From Lysobacter antibioticus (lineage in GTDB: Bacteria; Pseudomonadota; Gammaproteobacteria; Xanthomonadales; Xanthomonadaceae), in NCBI RefSeq assembly GCF_001442535.1, contig NZ_CP013141.1, positions 220,135-284,134 of the forward strand: a stretch of DNA of 64,000 nucleotides. The letters run 5' to 3'. The notes below the pieces were generated by a model. It made no database searches. It was not told the DNA's origin and worked only from the letters and a program-made list of their open reading frames with translations. This document shows positions 9,071 to 19,227 of the stretch, in pieces. The position numbers and the translations under genes are program-made. Numbering within the stretch: the first letter of the stretch is position 1; each line of letters begins with the position of its first letter.

Positions 9071-9146
9071 TCGGAACGATTCAGATTCAGCCAATTACCA
9101 ATCCCAATAGCCGGCGGCTGCGAGCCGACCCGTGCGGAGTGACGAA

Positions 9147-10634
9147 ATGAGCAAGGAACTGTTGCTGGTAGTGGACGCGGTGGCCAACGAAAAGGGCGTG
9201 CCGCGCGAAGTGATCTTCGAGGCCATCGAGGCCGCCCTGGCTTCGGCCGCGAAGAAGCGCTACCACGATGAGGACGTGCTGGTCCGCGTCAGCATCGACC
9301 AGAAGGACGGCAGCTACGAGACCTTCCGCCGCATGGAAGTGGTCGCCGACGACGTGGTCATGGAGTCGCCGGACCGCCAGATCCGCCTGATGGACGCGAT
9401 CGACGAAGTCGAAGGCGTGGAAGTCGGCGACTACATCGAAGAACAGATCGAAAACCCGGATTTCGGCCGCATCGCCGCCCAGGCCGCCAAGCAGGTCATC
9501 GTGCAGCGCGTGCGCGAGGCCGAGCGCGCCCAGGTCGTGGACCAGTGGAAGGACCGCGTCGGCGAGTTGGTCACCGGTATCGTCAAGCGCGTGGAGCGCG
9601 GCAACATCTATGTCGACCTGGGCGGCAACGCCGAGGCGATCATCCCGAAGGACAAGGGCATTCCGCGCGACGTGCTGCGCGCCGGCGACCGCGTGCGCGG
9701 TTTCCTGTTCGACGTGCGCACCGAGCCGCGCGGCCCGCAGTTGTTCATCAGCCGCGCCGCCCCGGAATTCATGATGGAACTGTTCAAGCTCGAAGTGCCG
9801 GAAGTCGGCCAGGGCCTGGTCTCGATCAAGGCCTGCGCACGCGATCCGGGCGACCGCGCCAAGATCGCCGTGCTCGCCCACGACAACCGCACCGATCCGA
9901 TCGGCGCCTGCATCGGCATGCGCGGTTCGCGCGTGCAGGCGGTGTCCAACGAGCTCAACGGCGAGCGCGTCGACATCGTGCTGTGGTCGGACAACCCGGC
10001 CCAGTTCGTCATCAACGCGATGGCGCCGGCGGAAGTGCAGTCGATCATCGTCGACGAAGAAAAGCATTCGATGGACCTGGCCGTGGCTGAAGACCGCCTG
10101 GCCCAGGCGATCGGCAAGGGCGGCCAGAACGTGCGCCTCGCCAGCCGCCTGTCGGGCTGGCAGCTCAACGTCATGACCCAGGACCAGGTCACGGCGAAGT
10201 CCGAGGCCGAACAGTCCTCGGCCCGTCAGCTGTTCCAGGACAAGCTCGAGGTCGACGAGGAAATCGCCGGCATCCTGGTCTCGGAAGGCTTCAGCACGGT
10301 CGAGGAAATCGCCTACGTGCCGGTCGGCGAGCTGCTGGCGGTGGAGGGCTTCGACGAGGACATCGTCGAGGAACTGCGCGCCCGCGCCCGCGACGCCCTG
10401 CTCAACGAGGCGCTGGCCGCCGAGGAGGAGCTCGACGAGCACCAGCCGGCCGCCGATCTGCTGTCGCTGGAGGGCATGGACGAATCGCTGGCCTTCACGC
10501 TCGCCTCGCGCGGGGTGGTCACGCGCGACGACCTGGCCGACCTGGCGACCGACGAGTTGACCGATATCGAAGGCGTCGACGAGGAACGTGCCGCCGCCCT
10601 GATCATGGAAGCGCGCAAGCACTGGTTCGAATGA
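9147..10634 (+). CDS. nusA: transcription termination/antitermination factor NusA
   Basis: RNA polymerase-binding factor for pausing, termination and antitermination, 495 residues, the same length as in E. coli. Visible are the N-terminal polymerase-binding domain (about 1-125), the S1 domain beginning VTGIVKRVERGNIYVDLGG (about 135-200), two KH domains (GACIGMRGSRV and IGKGGQNVRLAS), and two acidic C-terminal helix-hairpin repeats (about 360-420 and 435-495). ATG at 9147 has GGAG upstream; an in-frame ATG five codons earlier is less likely. It follows rimP by 76 bases. Confidence 0.97.
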   Translation: MSKELLLVVDAVANEKGVPREVIFEAIEAALASAAKKRYHDEDVLVRVSIDQKDGSYETFRRMEVVADDVVMESPDRQIRLMDAIDEVEGVEVGDYIEEQIENPDFGRIAAQAAKQVIVQRVREAERAQVVDQWKDRVGELVTGIVKRVERGNIYVDLGGNAEAIIPKDKGIPRDVLRAGDRVRGFLFDVRTEPRGPQLFISRAAPEFMMELFKLEVPEVGQGLVSIKACARDPGDRAKIAVLAHDNRTDPIGACIGMRGSRVQAVSNELNGERVDIVLWSDNPAQFVINAMAPAEVQSIIVDEEKHSMDLAVAEDRLAQAIGKGGQNVRLASRLSGWQLNVMTQDQVTAKSEAEQSSARQLFQDKLEVDEEIAGILVSEGFSTVEEIAYVPVGELLAVEGFDEDIVEELRARARDALLNEALAAEEELDEHQPAADLLSLEGMDESLAFTLASRGVVTRDDLADLATDELTDIEGVDEERAAALIMEARKHWFE

Positions 10635-10646
10635 GGTGACACACGT

Positions 10647-10673
10647 CGCAAGAGGCTCAAAGAGCGTCTTGCG
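10647..10673 (+). other. hairpin in the nusA-infB gap
   Basis: CGCAAGA (10647-10653) pairs with TCTTGCG (10667-10673) and the inner GCTC pairs with GAGC around an AAA loop; there is one G-G mismatch. No T-run follows, so it is more likely an RNA processing or attenuation structure than a terminator. Confidence 0.45.
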
Positions 10674-10784
10674 GCACACCGAGACCGGCCTGGCCGGCCT
10701 CGGATTCGCAGGATCGGGCATCGGCCCGGTCCGCGGGCAGGCCAAAAAGGTCTGCGCGAGCCGGTCGTGCGGCGCGCGCGGAGC

Positions 10785-10821
10785 TAGAATGGCGCCATCA
10801 CGCGCGGGACTCGTCCCGCGC
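10785..10821 (+). promoter_or_regulatory. possible infB internal promoter and leader hairpin
   Basis: TAGAAT at 10785-10790 fits a -10 element; no good -35 is visible. Just downstream GCGCGGGA (10802-10809) pairs with TCCCGCGC (10814-10821), a stable hairpin ending 20 bases before the infB ATG. Both are weak evidence taken singly. Confidence 0.35.
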
Positions 10822-10841
10822 CACGAGGACACGGAAACCGA

Positions 10842-13484
10842 ATGTCGCAGCAAACCACCATCCGCAAGCTGGCCGAACTGGTGAACACGCCGGTCGAGAA
10901 GTTGCTGGAACAGCTGGCCGAGGCCGGCATGAAGTTCAGCGGCCCCGACCAGGTCGTGACCAGCATCGAGAAAGTCAAGCTGCTCGGCTTCCTCAAGCGC
11001 GCTCACGGCAAGGTCGACAAGCCGGCCGAGACCGACGAGGCGGCGAAGAAGATCACGCTCAATCGCAGCCGCAAGCAGGAAATCACCGTCGGTGGCGGCA
11101 AGAACCGCACCACCGTCGACGTGGTCGTGCGCAAGAAGGTGACGCTGGTGAAGCCGAACGAATCCGGCCAATCCATCTCGCCGGACGACGAGCGCGCCGA
11201 GATCCTGCGCAAGCTCGAAGAGTCCAAGCAGCGCAACCTCGCCGAACAGCAGCGCCTGGCCGCCGACGACCAGCGTCGCGCCGACGCGGCCGATGCGGTG
11301 CGTCGCGCCGCCGAGGAAGCCGCGCGCGCCAAGGCCGAGCAGGCCGAGGAAGAGCAGAAGACCAAGCTCGCCGACGCCAGCGTCGTCGTCGCGGCCGCCG
11401 AGGCGGCGGCAGAGACGACCACGGCCGTGCGCAAGCCGCCGACGACCCATGGTCACGGCCACCCGAAGCCGGCCGCGCCGGCTCCGGCCCGGGTCGACCA
11501 CAACGCGCCGCGCCACAAGACCCGCGGCTCGCACGCGATGGTCGCCGGCGTCGAGGACGACGATGCGGCCAACCGCTTCGCCGGCCAGCTGCACCTGAGC
11601 GCCTCCGACCGCGCCCGCCGCACCAGCAGTTCGCGCGGCAAGTCGCGGCCGCAGCCGCGCCGCCAGTCCGAGCAGTCGCGCTCCGGCGGCGGCCAGCACG
11701 GCTTCTCGCGTCCGACCGCACCGATCGTGCGCGAAGTCGCGATCGGCGAAACCATCACGGTCGCCGACCTGGCCCAGAAGCTCGCCCTCAAGGGCGGCGA
11801 CGTGGTCAAGGCGCTGTTCAAGATGGGCGTCATGGCGACCATCAACCAGAGCATCGACCACGACACCGCCGCGCTGGTGACCGAAGAACTCGGCCACACC
11901 GTCGTGCGCACCAACGCCAATGCCGCCGAGGACGCGCTGATCGCGCACGCCGAGGAAGTGCAGGGCGACAAGGTCGCGCGTCCGCCGGTGGTGACCATCA
12001 TGGGTCACGTCGACCACGGCAAGACCTCGCTGCTCGACTACATCCGTCGTACCAAGGTCGCCTCGGGCGAAGCCGGCGGCATCACCCAGCACATCGGCGC
12101 GTACCACGTCGAAACCGCGCGCGGCGTGATCAGCTTCCTGGACACCCCGGGCCACTCCGCCTTCACCTCGATGCGTGCGCGCGGCGCCAAGCTGACCGAC
12201 ATCGTGGTCCTGGTGGTCGCCGCCGACGACGGCGTCATGCCGCAGACCAAGGAAGCCGTGCAGCACGCCAAGGCGGCCGGCGTGCCGCTGATCGTGGCGA
12301 TCAACAAGATCGACAAGTCCGGCGCCGATCCGCTGCGGGTCAAGAACGAACTGCTCGCCGAGGGCATCGTCGCCGAAGATTTCGGCGGCGAGACCCAGAT
12401 GGTCGAGCTGTCGGCCAAGACCGGCGACGGCGTCGACGATCTGCTCGACGCGATCTCGCTGCAGGCCGAAGTGCTGGAACTGCGTGCGGTGCCGATCGGC
12501 CGCGCCACCGGTACGGTGATCGAATCCGCGCTCGACAAGGGCCGCGGCCCGGTCGCGACCGTGCTGGTCCAGCAGGGCCAGCTCAAGAAGGGCGACTACC
12601 TCGTCTGCGGCGTGCAGTACGGCCGCGTGCGTGCGTTGTTCGACGAAACCGGTTCGCAGGTGCAGGAAGCGGGTCCGTCGATCCCGGTGCAGGTGCTCGG
12701 CTTGTCGGGCGTGCCCGATGCCGGCGACGACTTCGTGGTCGTCGAGGACGAGCGTCTGGCCAAGGACGTCGCCCAGCAGCGCGACGCCAAGCGCCGCGAA
12801 TCGCGCCTGGTCGCCGCTGCCGGCAACCGCATGGAAGACATCATGGCCCAGATGGGCAAGGGCGAGGGCCAGCTGAGCCTCAACCTGGTCATCAAGGCCG
12901 ACGTGCAGGGTTCGGTCGAAGCGCTGCGCCAGTCGTTGATGGCGCTGTCGAACGATCAGATCCGCATCAATGTGATCAGCTCCGGCGTCGGCGGCATCAC
13001 CGAGTCCGACGCGAACGCGGCGGCCACGGCGAAGGCCACGGTGATCGGCTTCAACGTCCGTGCCGACGCCTCCGCCCGCCGCATCATCGAAGGCAACGGC
13101 GTCGATCTGCGTTACTTCTCGATCATCTATGACGTGATCGACCAGGTGAAGCAGGTGGCTTCGGGCATCCTCGGCGTGGAAATCCGCGAAGAGATCATCG
13201 GCATCGCCGAAGTGCGCGACGTGTTCCGCAGCTCCAAGTTCGGCGCGGTCGCCGGTTGCATGGTGGTCGAAGGCGTGGTCAAGCGCAGCAAGCCGATCCG
13301 CGTGCTGCGCGACAACGCCGTGGTCTTCGAGGGCGAGCTGGAATCGCTGCGCCGCTTCAAGGAAAACGTCGACGAAGTGCGCAACGGCACCGAATGCGGT
13401 ATCGGCGTGAAGGCGTACAACGACGTCAAGCCGGGCGACCAGATCGAGTGCTTCGAGCGCATCGAAGTGCAGCGCACGCTGTAA
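10842..13484 (+). CDS. infB: translation initiation factor IF-2
   Basis: GTPase that delivers initiator tRNA to the 30S subunit and promotes subunit joining; 880 residues. In order: a small IF2-N domain (about 1-50), a long charged, Ala/Glu/Arg-rich linker (about 90-290), a second IF2-N domain (about 300-350), the G domain with GHVDHGKT at 388-395, DTPGH near 434 and NKID near 488, then domains II-IV. ATG at 10842 has GAGGA upstream. Its position after nusA is conserved, and it works with the initiator tRNA encoded at 8104. Confidence 0.98.
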   Translation: MSQQTTIRKLAELVNTPVEKLLEQLAEAGMKFSGPDQVVTSIEKVKLLGFLKRAHGKVDKPAETDEAAKKITLNRSRKQEITVGGGKNRTTVDVVVRKKVTLVKPNESGQSISPDDERAEILRKLEESKQRNLAEQQRLAADDQRRADAADAVRRAAEEAARAKAEQAEEEQKTKLADASVVVAAAEAAAETTTAVRKPPTTHGHGHPKPAAPAPARVDHNAPRHKTRGSHAMVAGVEDDDAANRFAGQLHLSASDRARRTSSSRGKSRPQPRRQSEQSRSGGGQHGFSRPTAPIVREVAIGETITVADLAQKLALKGGDVVKALFKMGVMATINQSIDHDTAALVTEELGHTVVRTNANAAEDALIAHAEEVQGDKVARPPVVTIMGHVDHGKTSLLDYIRRTKVASGEAGGITQHIGAYHVETARGVISFLDTPGHSAFTSMRARGAKLTDIVVLVVAADDGVMPQTKEAVQHAKAAGVPLIVAINKIDKSGADPLRVKNELLAEGIVAEDFGGETQMVELSAKTGDGVDDLLDAISLQAEVLELRAVPIGRATGTVIESALDKGRGPVATVLVQQGQLKKGDYLVCGVQYGRVRALFDETGSQVQEAGPSIPVQVLGLSGVPDAGDDFVVVEDERLAKDVAQQRDAKRRESRLVAAAGNRMEDIMAQMGKGEGQLSLNLVIKADVQGSVEALRQSLMALSNDQIRINVISSGVGGITESDANAAATAKATVIGFNVRADASARRIIEGNGVDLRYFSIIYDVIDQVKQVASGILGVEIREEIIGIAEVRDVFRSSKFGAVAGCMVVEGVVKRSKPIRVLRDNAVVFEGELESLRRFKENVDEVRNGTECGIGVKAYNDVKPGDQIECFERIEVQRTL

Positions 13485-13488
13485 GACA

Positions 13489-13516
13489 GGGAATCGGGAA
13501 TCGGGAGTCGGCAATC
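13489..13516. repeat. heptamer repeats between infB and rbfA
   Basis: Four 7-bp units in tandem: GGGAATC, GGGAATC, GGGAGTC, GGCAATC. This type of degenerate tandem is common between genes in xanthomonads. No function is evident. Confidence 0.7.
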
Positions 13517-13592
13517 GCAAGGCGGTTATCGGCGACCGGTTCCCCCTTCCGCTCTACCGTCTCTTTTCCCGCTTCTCGTTTCCCGGATCCAC

Positions 13593-14006
13593 ATGCCCAG
13601 CAGCAAATCGTTCCATCGCACCGACCGCGTTTCCGCCCAGCTCCGTCGCGAGCTCGGGACGCTGGTGCATGAGGCTGTGCGCGAGCACAACCTGCCGTCG
13701 GTGAGCGTTTCCGACGTCGAAGTCTCGCGCGACCTGGCCCACGCCAAGGTGTTCGTGACCGCGCTGCAGGCCGAGCGTTCCAAGGAAGCCGTCAAGGCGC
13801 TCAAGGAACTCTCGCGCGAGCTGCGTTACCAACTGGGCCGGGCGATGAAGCTGCGCCACGTGCCCGAACTGCACTTCCATTACGACGATTCGGTCGATCG
13901 CGGCGAGCGCATCGGCATCCTGCTGCGCGATCTGCCGCCGCTGGAAGCCGAAGCCGACGGCGATCAGGCCGCCAGCGAAACCGACGGCGACGACAAGCCG
14001 GAGTAA
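13593..14006 (+). CDS. rbfA: 30S ribosome-binding factor RbfA
   Basis: Cold-shock and ribosome-assembly factor that binds the 16S helix-1 region; 137 residues. The KH-like fold is seen in the conserved N terminus (RTDRVSAQLRRELGTLVHEAV) and in VSVSDVEVSRDLAHAKVFVT. The core ends near LRHVPELHFHYDDSVDRGERI, and an acidic tail (DGDQAASETDGDDKPE) follows. ATG at 13593 is the first in frame after the repeat-bearing gap. It lies in the conserved infB-rbfA-truB order, although another gene separates it from truB here. Confidence 0.96.
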   Translation: MPSSKSFHRTDRVSAQLRRELGTLVHEAVREHNLPSVSVSDVEVSRDLAHAKVFVTALQAERSKEAVKALKELSRELRYQLGRAMKLRHVPELHFHYDDSVDRGERIGILLRDLPPLEAEADGDQAASETDGDDKPE

Positions 14007-14192
14007 GCGCAGGCAGGCGCCGGCGCCCGGTCCGTCGATCGGTGCGGCGCCCGCTGCCCGGTCGCAACCCGCCAGGTCCCGTCTGCGGCTCCGCCGCTTG
14101 CGACCCACGCGCCCGACGTATCCCGCAGCACCCCGGCCGCCCTTCGCGCGGCGGTTTCTTTCCCTTCTTCTTGCCCGAGCAGGAGCCATCGC

Positions 14193-14627
14193 ATGTCGCA
14201 GCCACCGCCGCGTTACGGCGCGCCGATTTCGTTAGCGACCGCCGGCCGGGTCATGCGCGCCGCGCAGGCCGAGGCCGAACGCCTGCAATGGCCGATGGTG
14301 ATCGCCATCGTCGACAGCGGCGGCCATCTGGTGATGTTGCACAAGCTCGATCAGGCGCAATATGGCAGCATTCCCGTGGCCCAGGCCAAGGCCGAGACGG
14401 CGGTTAAGTTCCGCCGTCCGACCAAGGCGTTCGAAGACGCGGTCGCTGCCGGCGGGTTGGGCTTGCGACTGCTCGGAATCGATGGTCTGTTGCCGTTGGA
14501 TGGCGGGCTGCCCCTGATCGTGGGCGGCGAGTTGATCGGTGCGATCGGCGTGTCCGGGATGCAGGCGGTTCAGGACGCGCAAATCGCGCAGGCAGGGGCG
14601 GACGGCTTGCTTGAACACGACGCGTAA
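14193..14627 (+). CDS. DUF336/HbpS-GlcG-like protein inserted between rbfA and truB
   Basis: Small (144 residues) protein of the GlcG/HbpS (DUF336, haem-degrading-domain) family. The features seen are [36 protein letters not shown], the [17 protein letters not shown] stretch, and the C-terminal [25 protein letters not shown] turn typical of the fold. Family members bind haem or small carbonyl compounds, but many have no known role, and none is assigned here. It has no signal peptide. AGGAG lies 7 bases before ATG 14193. Its last 17 bases overlap the TTG start of truB, so truB translation is probably coupled to it. The gene interrupts the usual rbfA-truB adjacency. Confidence 0.85.
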   Translation: MSQPPPRYGAPISLATAGRVMRAAQAEAERLQWPMVIAIVDSGGHLVMLHKLDQAQYGSIPVAQAKAETAVKFRRPTKAFEDAVAAGGLGLRLLGIDGLLPLDGGLPLIVGGELIGAIGVSGMQAVQDAQIAQAGADGLLEHDA

Positions 14628-15543
14628 ACGCAATTGGCGCAACGTCGACGGCTTGCTGCTGCTCGACAAGCCCCCCGGCATCAGCTCCAACCAGGCGCTG
14701 CAGCAGGCACGTCATCTGTTCCGTGCGGAGAAGGGCGGCCACACCGGCAGTCTCGACCCGCTCGCGACCGGTCTGCTGCCGCTGTGCTTCGGTGAGGCGA
14801 CCAAGATCGCCGGGTTGCTGCTCGGCGCACGCAAGGCCTATAGCGCGACCGCGGTGCTGGGCCTGACCACCGACAGCGACGACGCCGACGGCGCGTCCTT
14901 GCTCGAACGCCCGGTACCCGAATTCGACGATGCGGCGATCGAAGCCGCCCTGGCGCCCTTGCGCGGCCCGATCCGCCAGCGCGCGCCGATCTATTCCGCG
15001 CTCAAGCAGGGCGGCGAACCGCTGTACGCGAAGGCCCGCCGCGGCGAGGTCATCGAGGCGCCCGAGCGCGACGTCGTCGTCCACTCTTTGACCGTGACCG
15101 GCCGCGACGGCCCGCGCCTGGAGCTGCATATCGAATGCGGCTCCGGCACCTATGTGCGCAGCCTGGTCCGCGACCTCGGCGAGGCGCTCGGCTGCGGCGC
15201 CCATGTGGCGACCTTGCGCCGGCTCTGGGTCGAACCGTTCATGCAGCCGCGGATGATCACGCTGGATGCGTTGCGCGAACTGGCCGAGCAGGGCAGCGAC
15301 CTGGCCCTCGACGCCTGCCTGCTGCCGATCGAGGCCGGGCTGACCGGTTTCGGCCGGGTCAGCCTGGATTCGACCGCGGCCGAGCGCCTCGGCCATGGCC
15401 AGGCGGTCAGCTGTGAACCCGGCGAGCCGGGTCTGGTGGCGGTGTTCGGCGAAGCCGGGCGCTGCCTGGGCCTGGGCCTGCGCCAAGCCGAAGGGCGATT
15501 GCAGCCACAGCGCCTGTTCCGCTGGGCGGCGCAGGGCGGCTGA
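14611..15543 (+). CDS. truB: tRNA pseudouridine(55) synthase TruB
   Basis: Makes pseudouridine 55 in the T-loop of tRNAs. It is 310 residues from a TTG start. The catalytic aspartate is Asp49 in GSLDPLATG, and GHTGSLD, the YSALKQGG region and the C-terminal PUA-like segment are all present. No ATG lies near the conserved N terminus ([19 protein letters not shown]). TTG at 14611 has AGGGGCGG about 11 bases upstream and gives the expected short N-terminal lead; GTG or later starts would cut the first strand. The start lies inside the end of the DUF336 gene. Confidence 0.93.
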   Translation: MNTTRKRNWRNVDGLLLLDKPPGISSNQALQQARHLFRAEKGGHTGSLDPLATGLLPLCFGEATKIAGLLLGARKAYSATAVLGLTTDSDDADGASLLERPVPEFDDAAIEAALAPLRGPIRQRAPIYSALKQGGEPLYAKARRGEVIEAPERDVVVHSLTVTGRDGPRLELHIECGSGTYVRSLVRDLGEALGCGAHVATLRRLWVEPFMQPRMITLDALRELAEQGSDLALDACLLPIEAGLTGFGRVSLDSTAAERLGHGQAVSCEPGEPGLVAVFGEAGRCLGLGLRQAEGRLQPQRLFRWAAQGG

Positions 15544-15594
15544 GCGGCTTCGGGCCGGACGCTACGAGCAGGATTCGCGCCAGGAGGCGATGCG

Positions 15595-16209
15595 GTGAAC
15601 AGGCCCAAGACGATGTCCATGCCCGGCGCGGCGGCCATGCTGCTGGCCTGCGCGACGAGCCCTGCGATAGCGGCGAGCGCCGAGGTCGATCATGCCCGGC
15701 CCGAGGCCGTGGTCGAAGCCGCGATCGCCTGCGCCAAGCGCCAGGATTTCACCTGCACGGCCCGGCTCATGGACCCGGCGGCCTTGGCCGATTTCCGCCG
15801 TACGCTCGGCCCGGCTTTCGAAGAAAGCGCCGGCGACCCGCGCCTGGACGGCCTGTTCGGCGCCGACAGCGCGAAGCGCGCCAAGGATATGGACGATGCC
15901 GAGTTCCTCGCCCAGGCCCTGAGCCGGGTCAAGCGCCTGGGCTTGGTGCGGATCGACAGCGCCGCCATCGTCGCATCGGCCACAGAAGGCGAGGCCGGTT
16001 ATCACGCGGTAGTGCGCATCGCCGGGGATTTCGGCTGGCCGGAGTCGGCGGCCACGGTCGTCGACCTGGTCAGCCTGCGCAAGGTCCAGGGCCTGTGGTG
16101 GCTGCAGCCGGGGCTTGAGGCCCAGGTCATGATCGACGGCATCAAGCAGGCGCGTATGCGCGATCTCGACAGAAAAGCTGAACGGACGCCGGGCCAGGCC
16201 GGCGACTGA
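15595..16209 (+). CDS. exported protein of unknown function before rpsO
   Basis: 204 residues starting at GTG 15595, chosen for the near-perfect AGGAGG 7 bases upstream. The N terminus (KTMSMPGAAAMLLACATSPAIAASA) looks like a signal peptide with cleavage after AIA, or possibly a lipoprotein signal at LLACA. The rest is a soluble alpha/beta domain with ARPEAVVEAAIACAKRQDF near the start and a C-terminal half containing VVDLVSLRKVQGLWWLQPG. I do not recognise a family; the layout (helical start, strands ending with a Trp-rich motif) recalls NTF2-like folds. It sits between truB and rpsO, inside an otherwise conserved cluster, on the same strand. Confidence 0.8.
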   Translation: MNRPKTMSMPGAAAMLLACATSPAIAASAEVDHARPEAVVEAAIACAKRQDFTCTARLMDPAALADFRRTLGPAFEESAGDPRLDGLFGADSAKRAKDMDDAEFLAQALSRVKRLGLVRIDSAAIVASATEGEAGYHAVVRIAGDFGWPESAATVVDLVSLRKVQGLWWLQPGLEAQVMIDGIKQARMRDLDRKAERTPGQAGD

Positions 16210-16283
16210 CGCGATGGGCGCCGTGGCGGTCGCGGATGTGCGGAATCATTGGTGCGCAGGTCGCATTCGCGCCCGCAGGCTGG

Positions 16284-16289
16284 TACAAT
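16284..16289 (+). promoter_or_regulatory. candidate -10 of the rpsO promoter
   Basis: TACAAT preceded by GG, about 150 bases before rpsO. The best -35 at 17-bp spacing (TCGCAT, 16261-16266) is poor. The long 5' leader that would result is what one expects if S15 represses its own translation by binding its leader. Confidence 0.45.
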
Positions 16290-16435
16290 CCCGCCGCTTT
16301 TCAAGCACTTCCAAACGGGACCTGCTTGGGCGGCAATCCTCACTAAAGCAAGCGGCGGGCCAGGCGGTGCGTCGGGGCGATTTTGTCGCGACCGATTCGC
16401 TTCTGCGGGCCCCGCATCTACAGAGAACATAAGTC

Positions 16436-16696
16436 ATGTCGATCGACACCAGCAAGATCATTGAAGACAACAAGCGCGGCGCCGCCGACACCGGTTCGCC
16501 GGAAGTCCAGGTCGCTCTGCTCACCGCTCGCATCGAGTTGCTCACCGGCCACTTCAAGCAGCACAAACAAGATCACCACAGCCGCCGCGGCCTGCTGATG
16601 ATGGTCAACCGTCGTCGCAGCCTGCTTGATTACCTCAAGCGCAAAGACGGCGATCGCTACAAGGCTCTGATCGAAAAGCTCGGTCTGCGCCGCTAA
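16436..16696 (+). CDS. rpsO: 30S ribosomal protein S15
   Basis: Primary 16S-binding protein of the central domain of the 30S subunit; 86 residues, helical. Diagnostic segments include [16 protein letters not shown] near residues 19-34, [19 protein letters not shown] and the C-terminal [16 protein letters not shown] at 16436 is the only sensible start. It is followed 10 bases later by a strong terminator, so most transcripts stop before pnp, as in E. coli. Confidence 0.99.
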   Translation: MSIDTSKIIEDNKRGAADTGSPEVQVALLTARIELLTGHFKQHKQDHHSRRGLLMMVNRRRSLLDYLKRKDGDRYKALIEKLGLRR

Positions 16697-16706
16697 CCGG
16701 ACACCC

Positions 16707-16740
16707 AACCGCGGCGCAGCGATGCGCCGCGGTTTGTTTT
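16707..16740 (+). terminator. rpsO terminator
   Basis: A perfect 12-bp stem: AACCGCGGCGCA (16707-16718) with TGCGCCGCGGTT (16723-16734), loop GCGA, then TGTTTT. Confidence 0.92.
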
Positions 16741-16875
16741 GGCGGGCATGAAAACCCGCGTGGCGCTGCAGGACGCAACGCCGCCTGCGCTCGATGAGCG
16801 CATGGCTTCGACCTGGCGAAACCGGGTCACGTGCAACGCGGCCGGTCGGACCGGCGCAACGCACACCCACCTATT

Positions 16876-16895
16876 GGTCGCCGGCGCCGGCGACC
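16876..16895 (+). other. 20-bp perfect palindrome in the pnp leader
   Basis: GGTCGCCGGCGCCGGCGACC, 57 bases before the pnp start. As RNA it can fold back on itself. In E. coli a pnp leader hairpin is cut by RNase III and used in PNPase autocontrol; an analogous role here is inference. Confidence 0.45.
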
Positions 16896-16952
16896 GACCG
16901 GAGCGGGGCAAGGGCCCCGACCGGAACGCATAGATACCGAAGGAACCCACCC

Positions 16953-19061
16953 GTGGCAAAAATTACCAAGACCTTCCAATACGGCAACCATCAGGTGACC
17001 CTGGAGACCGGCGAAATCGCCCGTCAGGCCGGCGGCGCCGTCATCGTGAAGATGGAGGACACCGTGTTGCTGGTGACGGCCGTCGCCGCCAAGAGCGCGC
17101 GCGAAGGCCAGGACTTCTTCCCGCTCACCGTGGATTACCAAGAGAAGTTCTACGCCGGCGGTCGCATCCCGGGCGGCTTCTTCAAGCGCGAAGGCCGTGC
17201 GACCGAGAAGGAAACGCTGATCTCGCGCCTGATCGACCGTCCGATCCGTCCGCTGTTCCCGGAGGACTACCGTAACGAAGTCCAGATCATCGCCACGGTC
17301 ATGTCGATGAATCCGGAAATCGACGGCGACATCCCGGCCCTGATCGGTGCCTCGGCCGCGCTCGCGCTGGCCGGCACCCCGTTCCAGGGCCCGATCGGCG
17401 CGGCCAAGGTCGGTTACAAGAACGGCCAGTACCTGCTCAACCCGACCGCCGCCGAGCTGGCCGAATCCGAGCTCGAGCTCGTCGTCGCCGGTACCTCGAA
17501 CGCGGTGCTGATGGTCGAATCCGAAGCCAAGATGCTGTCCGAGGACGTCATGCTCGGCGCGGTGATGTTCGGCCATCGCGAAATGCAGAAGGTCATCAAC
17601 ATCATCAACGAGCTCGTCGTCGAAGCCGGCACCAAGCCGTCGACGTGGGAAGCTCCGGTCAAGAACGAAGCGCTGATCGCCGCGCTTAAGGAAGCCGTGG
17701 GCGACCAGCTCGTTTCGGCGTTCCAGGTGCGCGACAAGCTGCAGCGTCGCGACGCCATCGGCGCGATCAAGAAGGACGTGCTGCAGCGCCTGGCCGGCCG
17801 CGCCGAAGCCGACGGCTGGAGCACCTCGGAGCTGTCGAAGGAATTCGGCGAGCTCGAGTACCAGACCATGCGCAACTCGGTGCTCGACACCAAGGTCCGC
17901 ATCGACGGCCGCGCCCTCGACACCGTGCGCCCGATCGCTTCGCGCGTCGGCGTGCTGCCGCGTACCCACGGCTCCTCGCTGTTCACCCGCGGCGAGACCC
18001 AGGCCATCGTGGTCGCCACCCTCGGCACCGCGCGCGACGGTCAGATCATCGACGCCGTCTCGGGCGAGTACAAGGAACACTTCCTGTTCCATTACAACTT
18101 CCCGCCTTACTCGGTCGGCGAAGCCGGCCGCATGATGGGCCCGAAGCGTCGCGAAATCGGCCACGGCCGTCTCGCCAAGCGCGGCGTGCTCGCCGTGATG
18201 CCGACGATGGAAGAATTCCCGTACACCATCCGTATCGTCTCGGAAATCACCGAGTCGAACGGTTCGTCCTCGATGGCTTCGGTCTGCGGCAGCTCGCTGG
18301 CGCTGATGGACGCCGGCGTGCCGATCAAGGCGCCGGTCGCCGGCATCGCGATGGGCCTGGTCAAGGAAGGCGACAACTTCGTCGTCCTGTCGGACATCCT
18401 GGGCGATGAAGATCACCTCGGCGACATGGACTTCAAGGTGGCCGGCACTTCCGAGGGCATCTCGGCGCTGCAGATGGACATCAAGATCCAGGGCATCACC
18501 GAAGAGATCATGAAGGTCGCGCTGGGCCAGGCGAAGGCCGGCCGTCTGCACATCCTCGGCGAGATGGCGCATGCCCTCACCGAGTCGCGCACCGAGCTGT
18601 CCGAGTACGCGCCGCGTCTGCTGACCATGAAGATCCACCCGGACAAGATCCGCGAAGTGATCGGCAAGGGCGGCTCGACCATCCAGGCGATCACCAAGGA
18701 AACCGGCACCCAGATCGACATCCAGGACGACGGCACCATCGTCATCGCTTCGGTCAACGCCGCCGCCGCGCAGGCCGCGAAGGCGCGCATCGACCAGATC
18801 GTGTCCGACGTCGAGCCGGGCCGCATCTACGAAGGCAAGGTCGCCAAGATCATGGACTTCGGCGCCTTCGTGACGATCCTGCCGGGCAAGGACGGTCTGG
18901 TCCACGTCTCGCAGATCTCCAACGAGCGCGTCGAGAAGGTCAGCGACAAGCTCAAGGAAGGCGACGTGGTCAAGGTCAAGGTGCTGGAAGTCGACAAGCA
19001 GGGCCGTATCCGCCTGTCGATGAAGGCCGTCGAAGAAGGCGAGGGCGTCGTCGCCGAGTAA
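16953..19061 (+). CDS. pnp: polyribonucleotide nucleotidyltransferase (PNPase)
   Basis: 3'-5' phosphorolytic exoribonuclease of the RNA degradosome; 702 residues. In order: RNase PH domain 1 ([18 protein letters not shown] at the start), an all-helical linker, RNase PH domain 2 ([23 protein letters not shown]), a KH domain ([15 protein letters not shown] near residues 567-581) and an S1 domain ([20 protein letters not shown] near 628-647). The GTG at 16953 is chosen: AAGGA lies 8 bases upstream and it matches the family N terminus; the upstream frame runs through the leader palindrome. A terminator lies 28 bases behind it. Confidence 0.98.
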   Translation: MAKITKTFQYGNHQVTLETGEIARQAGGAVIVKMEDTVLLVTAVAAKSAREGQDFFPLTVDYQEKFYAGGRIPGGFFKREGRATEKETLISRLIDRPIRPLFPEDYRNEVQIIATVMSMNPEIDGDIPALIGASAALALAGTPFQGPIGAAKVGYKNGQYLLNPTAAELAESELELVVAGTSNAVLMVESEAKMLSEDVMLGAVMFGHREMQKVINIINELVVEAGTKPSTWEAPVKNEALIAALKEAVGDQLVSAFQVRDKLQRRDAIGAIKKDVLQRLAGRAEADGWSTSELSKEFGELEYQTMRNSVLDTKVRIDGRALDTVRPIASRVGVLPRTHGSSLFTRGETQAIVVATLGTARDGQIIDAVSGEYKEHFLFHYNFPPYSVGEAGRMMGPKRREIGHGRLAKRGVLAVMPTMEEFPYTIRIVSEITESNGSSSMASVCGSSLALMDAGVPIKAPVAGIAMGLVKEGDNFVVLSDILGDEDHLGDMDFKVAGTSEGISALQMDIKIQGITEEIMKVALGQAKAGRLHILGEMAHALTESRTELSEYAPRLLTMKIHPDKIREVIGKGGSTIQAITKETGTQIDIQDDGTIVIASVNAAAAQAAKARIDQIVSDVEPGRIYEGKVAKIMDFGAFVTILPGKDGLVHVSQISNERVEKVSDKLKEGDVVKVKVLEVDKQGRIRLSMKAVEEGEGVVAE

Positions 19062-19088
19062 TCGGCACGCGCAACGTCGGATTCGAGG

Positions 19089-19116
19089 AAAGCGGGCTTC
19101 GGCCCGCTTTTCTTTT
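19089..19116 (+). terminator. pnp terminator
   Basis: AAAGCGGGC (19089-19097) and GCCCGCTTT (19102-19110) with a TTCG tetraloop, followed by TCTTTT. Confidence 0.92.
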
Positions 19117-19227
19117 GTGCGGTCTTCCTTGCACCTGGGCGTACCGACTTGCGCCGGGCTCGCGGATGGGCTTCCATCGTGGCCGAACCCGGCATCGACT
19201 GCGGTTCGACCAAAGGAGAACGCCGAG

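Noticed and set aside
9087..13520. Very long open frame antisense to nusA and infB
   Set aside because: It runs opposite to two certain genes in a G/C-rich region where antisense frames lack stops; its translation is Asp/His/Leu/Arg-biased, with no family features or ribosome site.
14133..14160. Terminator between rbfA and the DUF336 gene
   Set aside because: Only a 5-bp CCGCC/GGCGG stem with a long loop before TTTCTTT; too weak to call.
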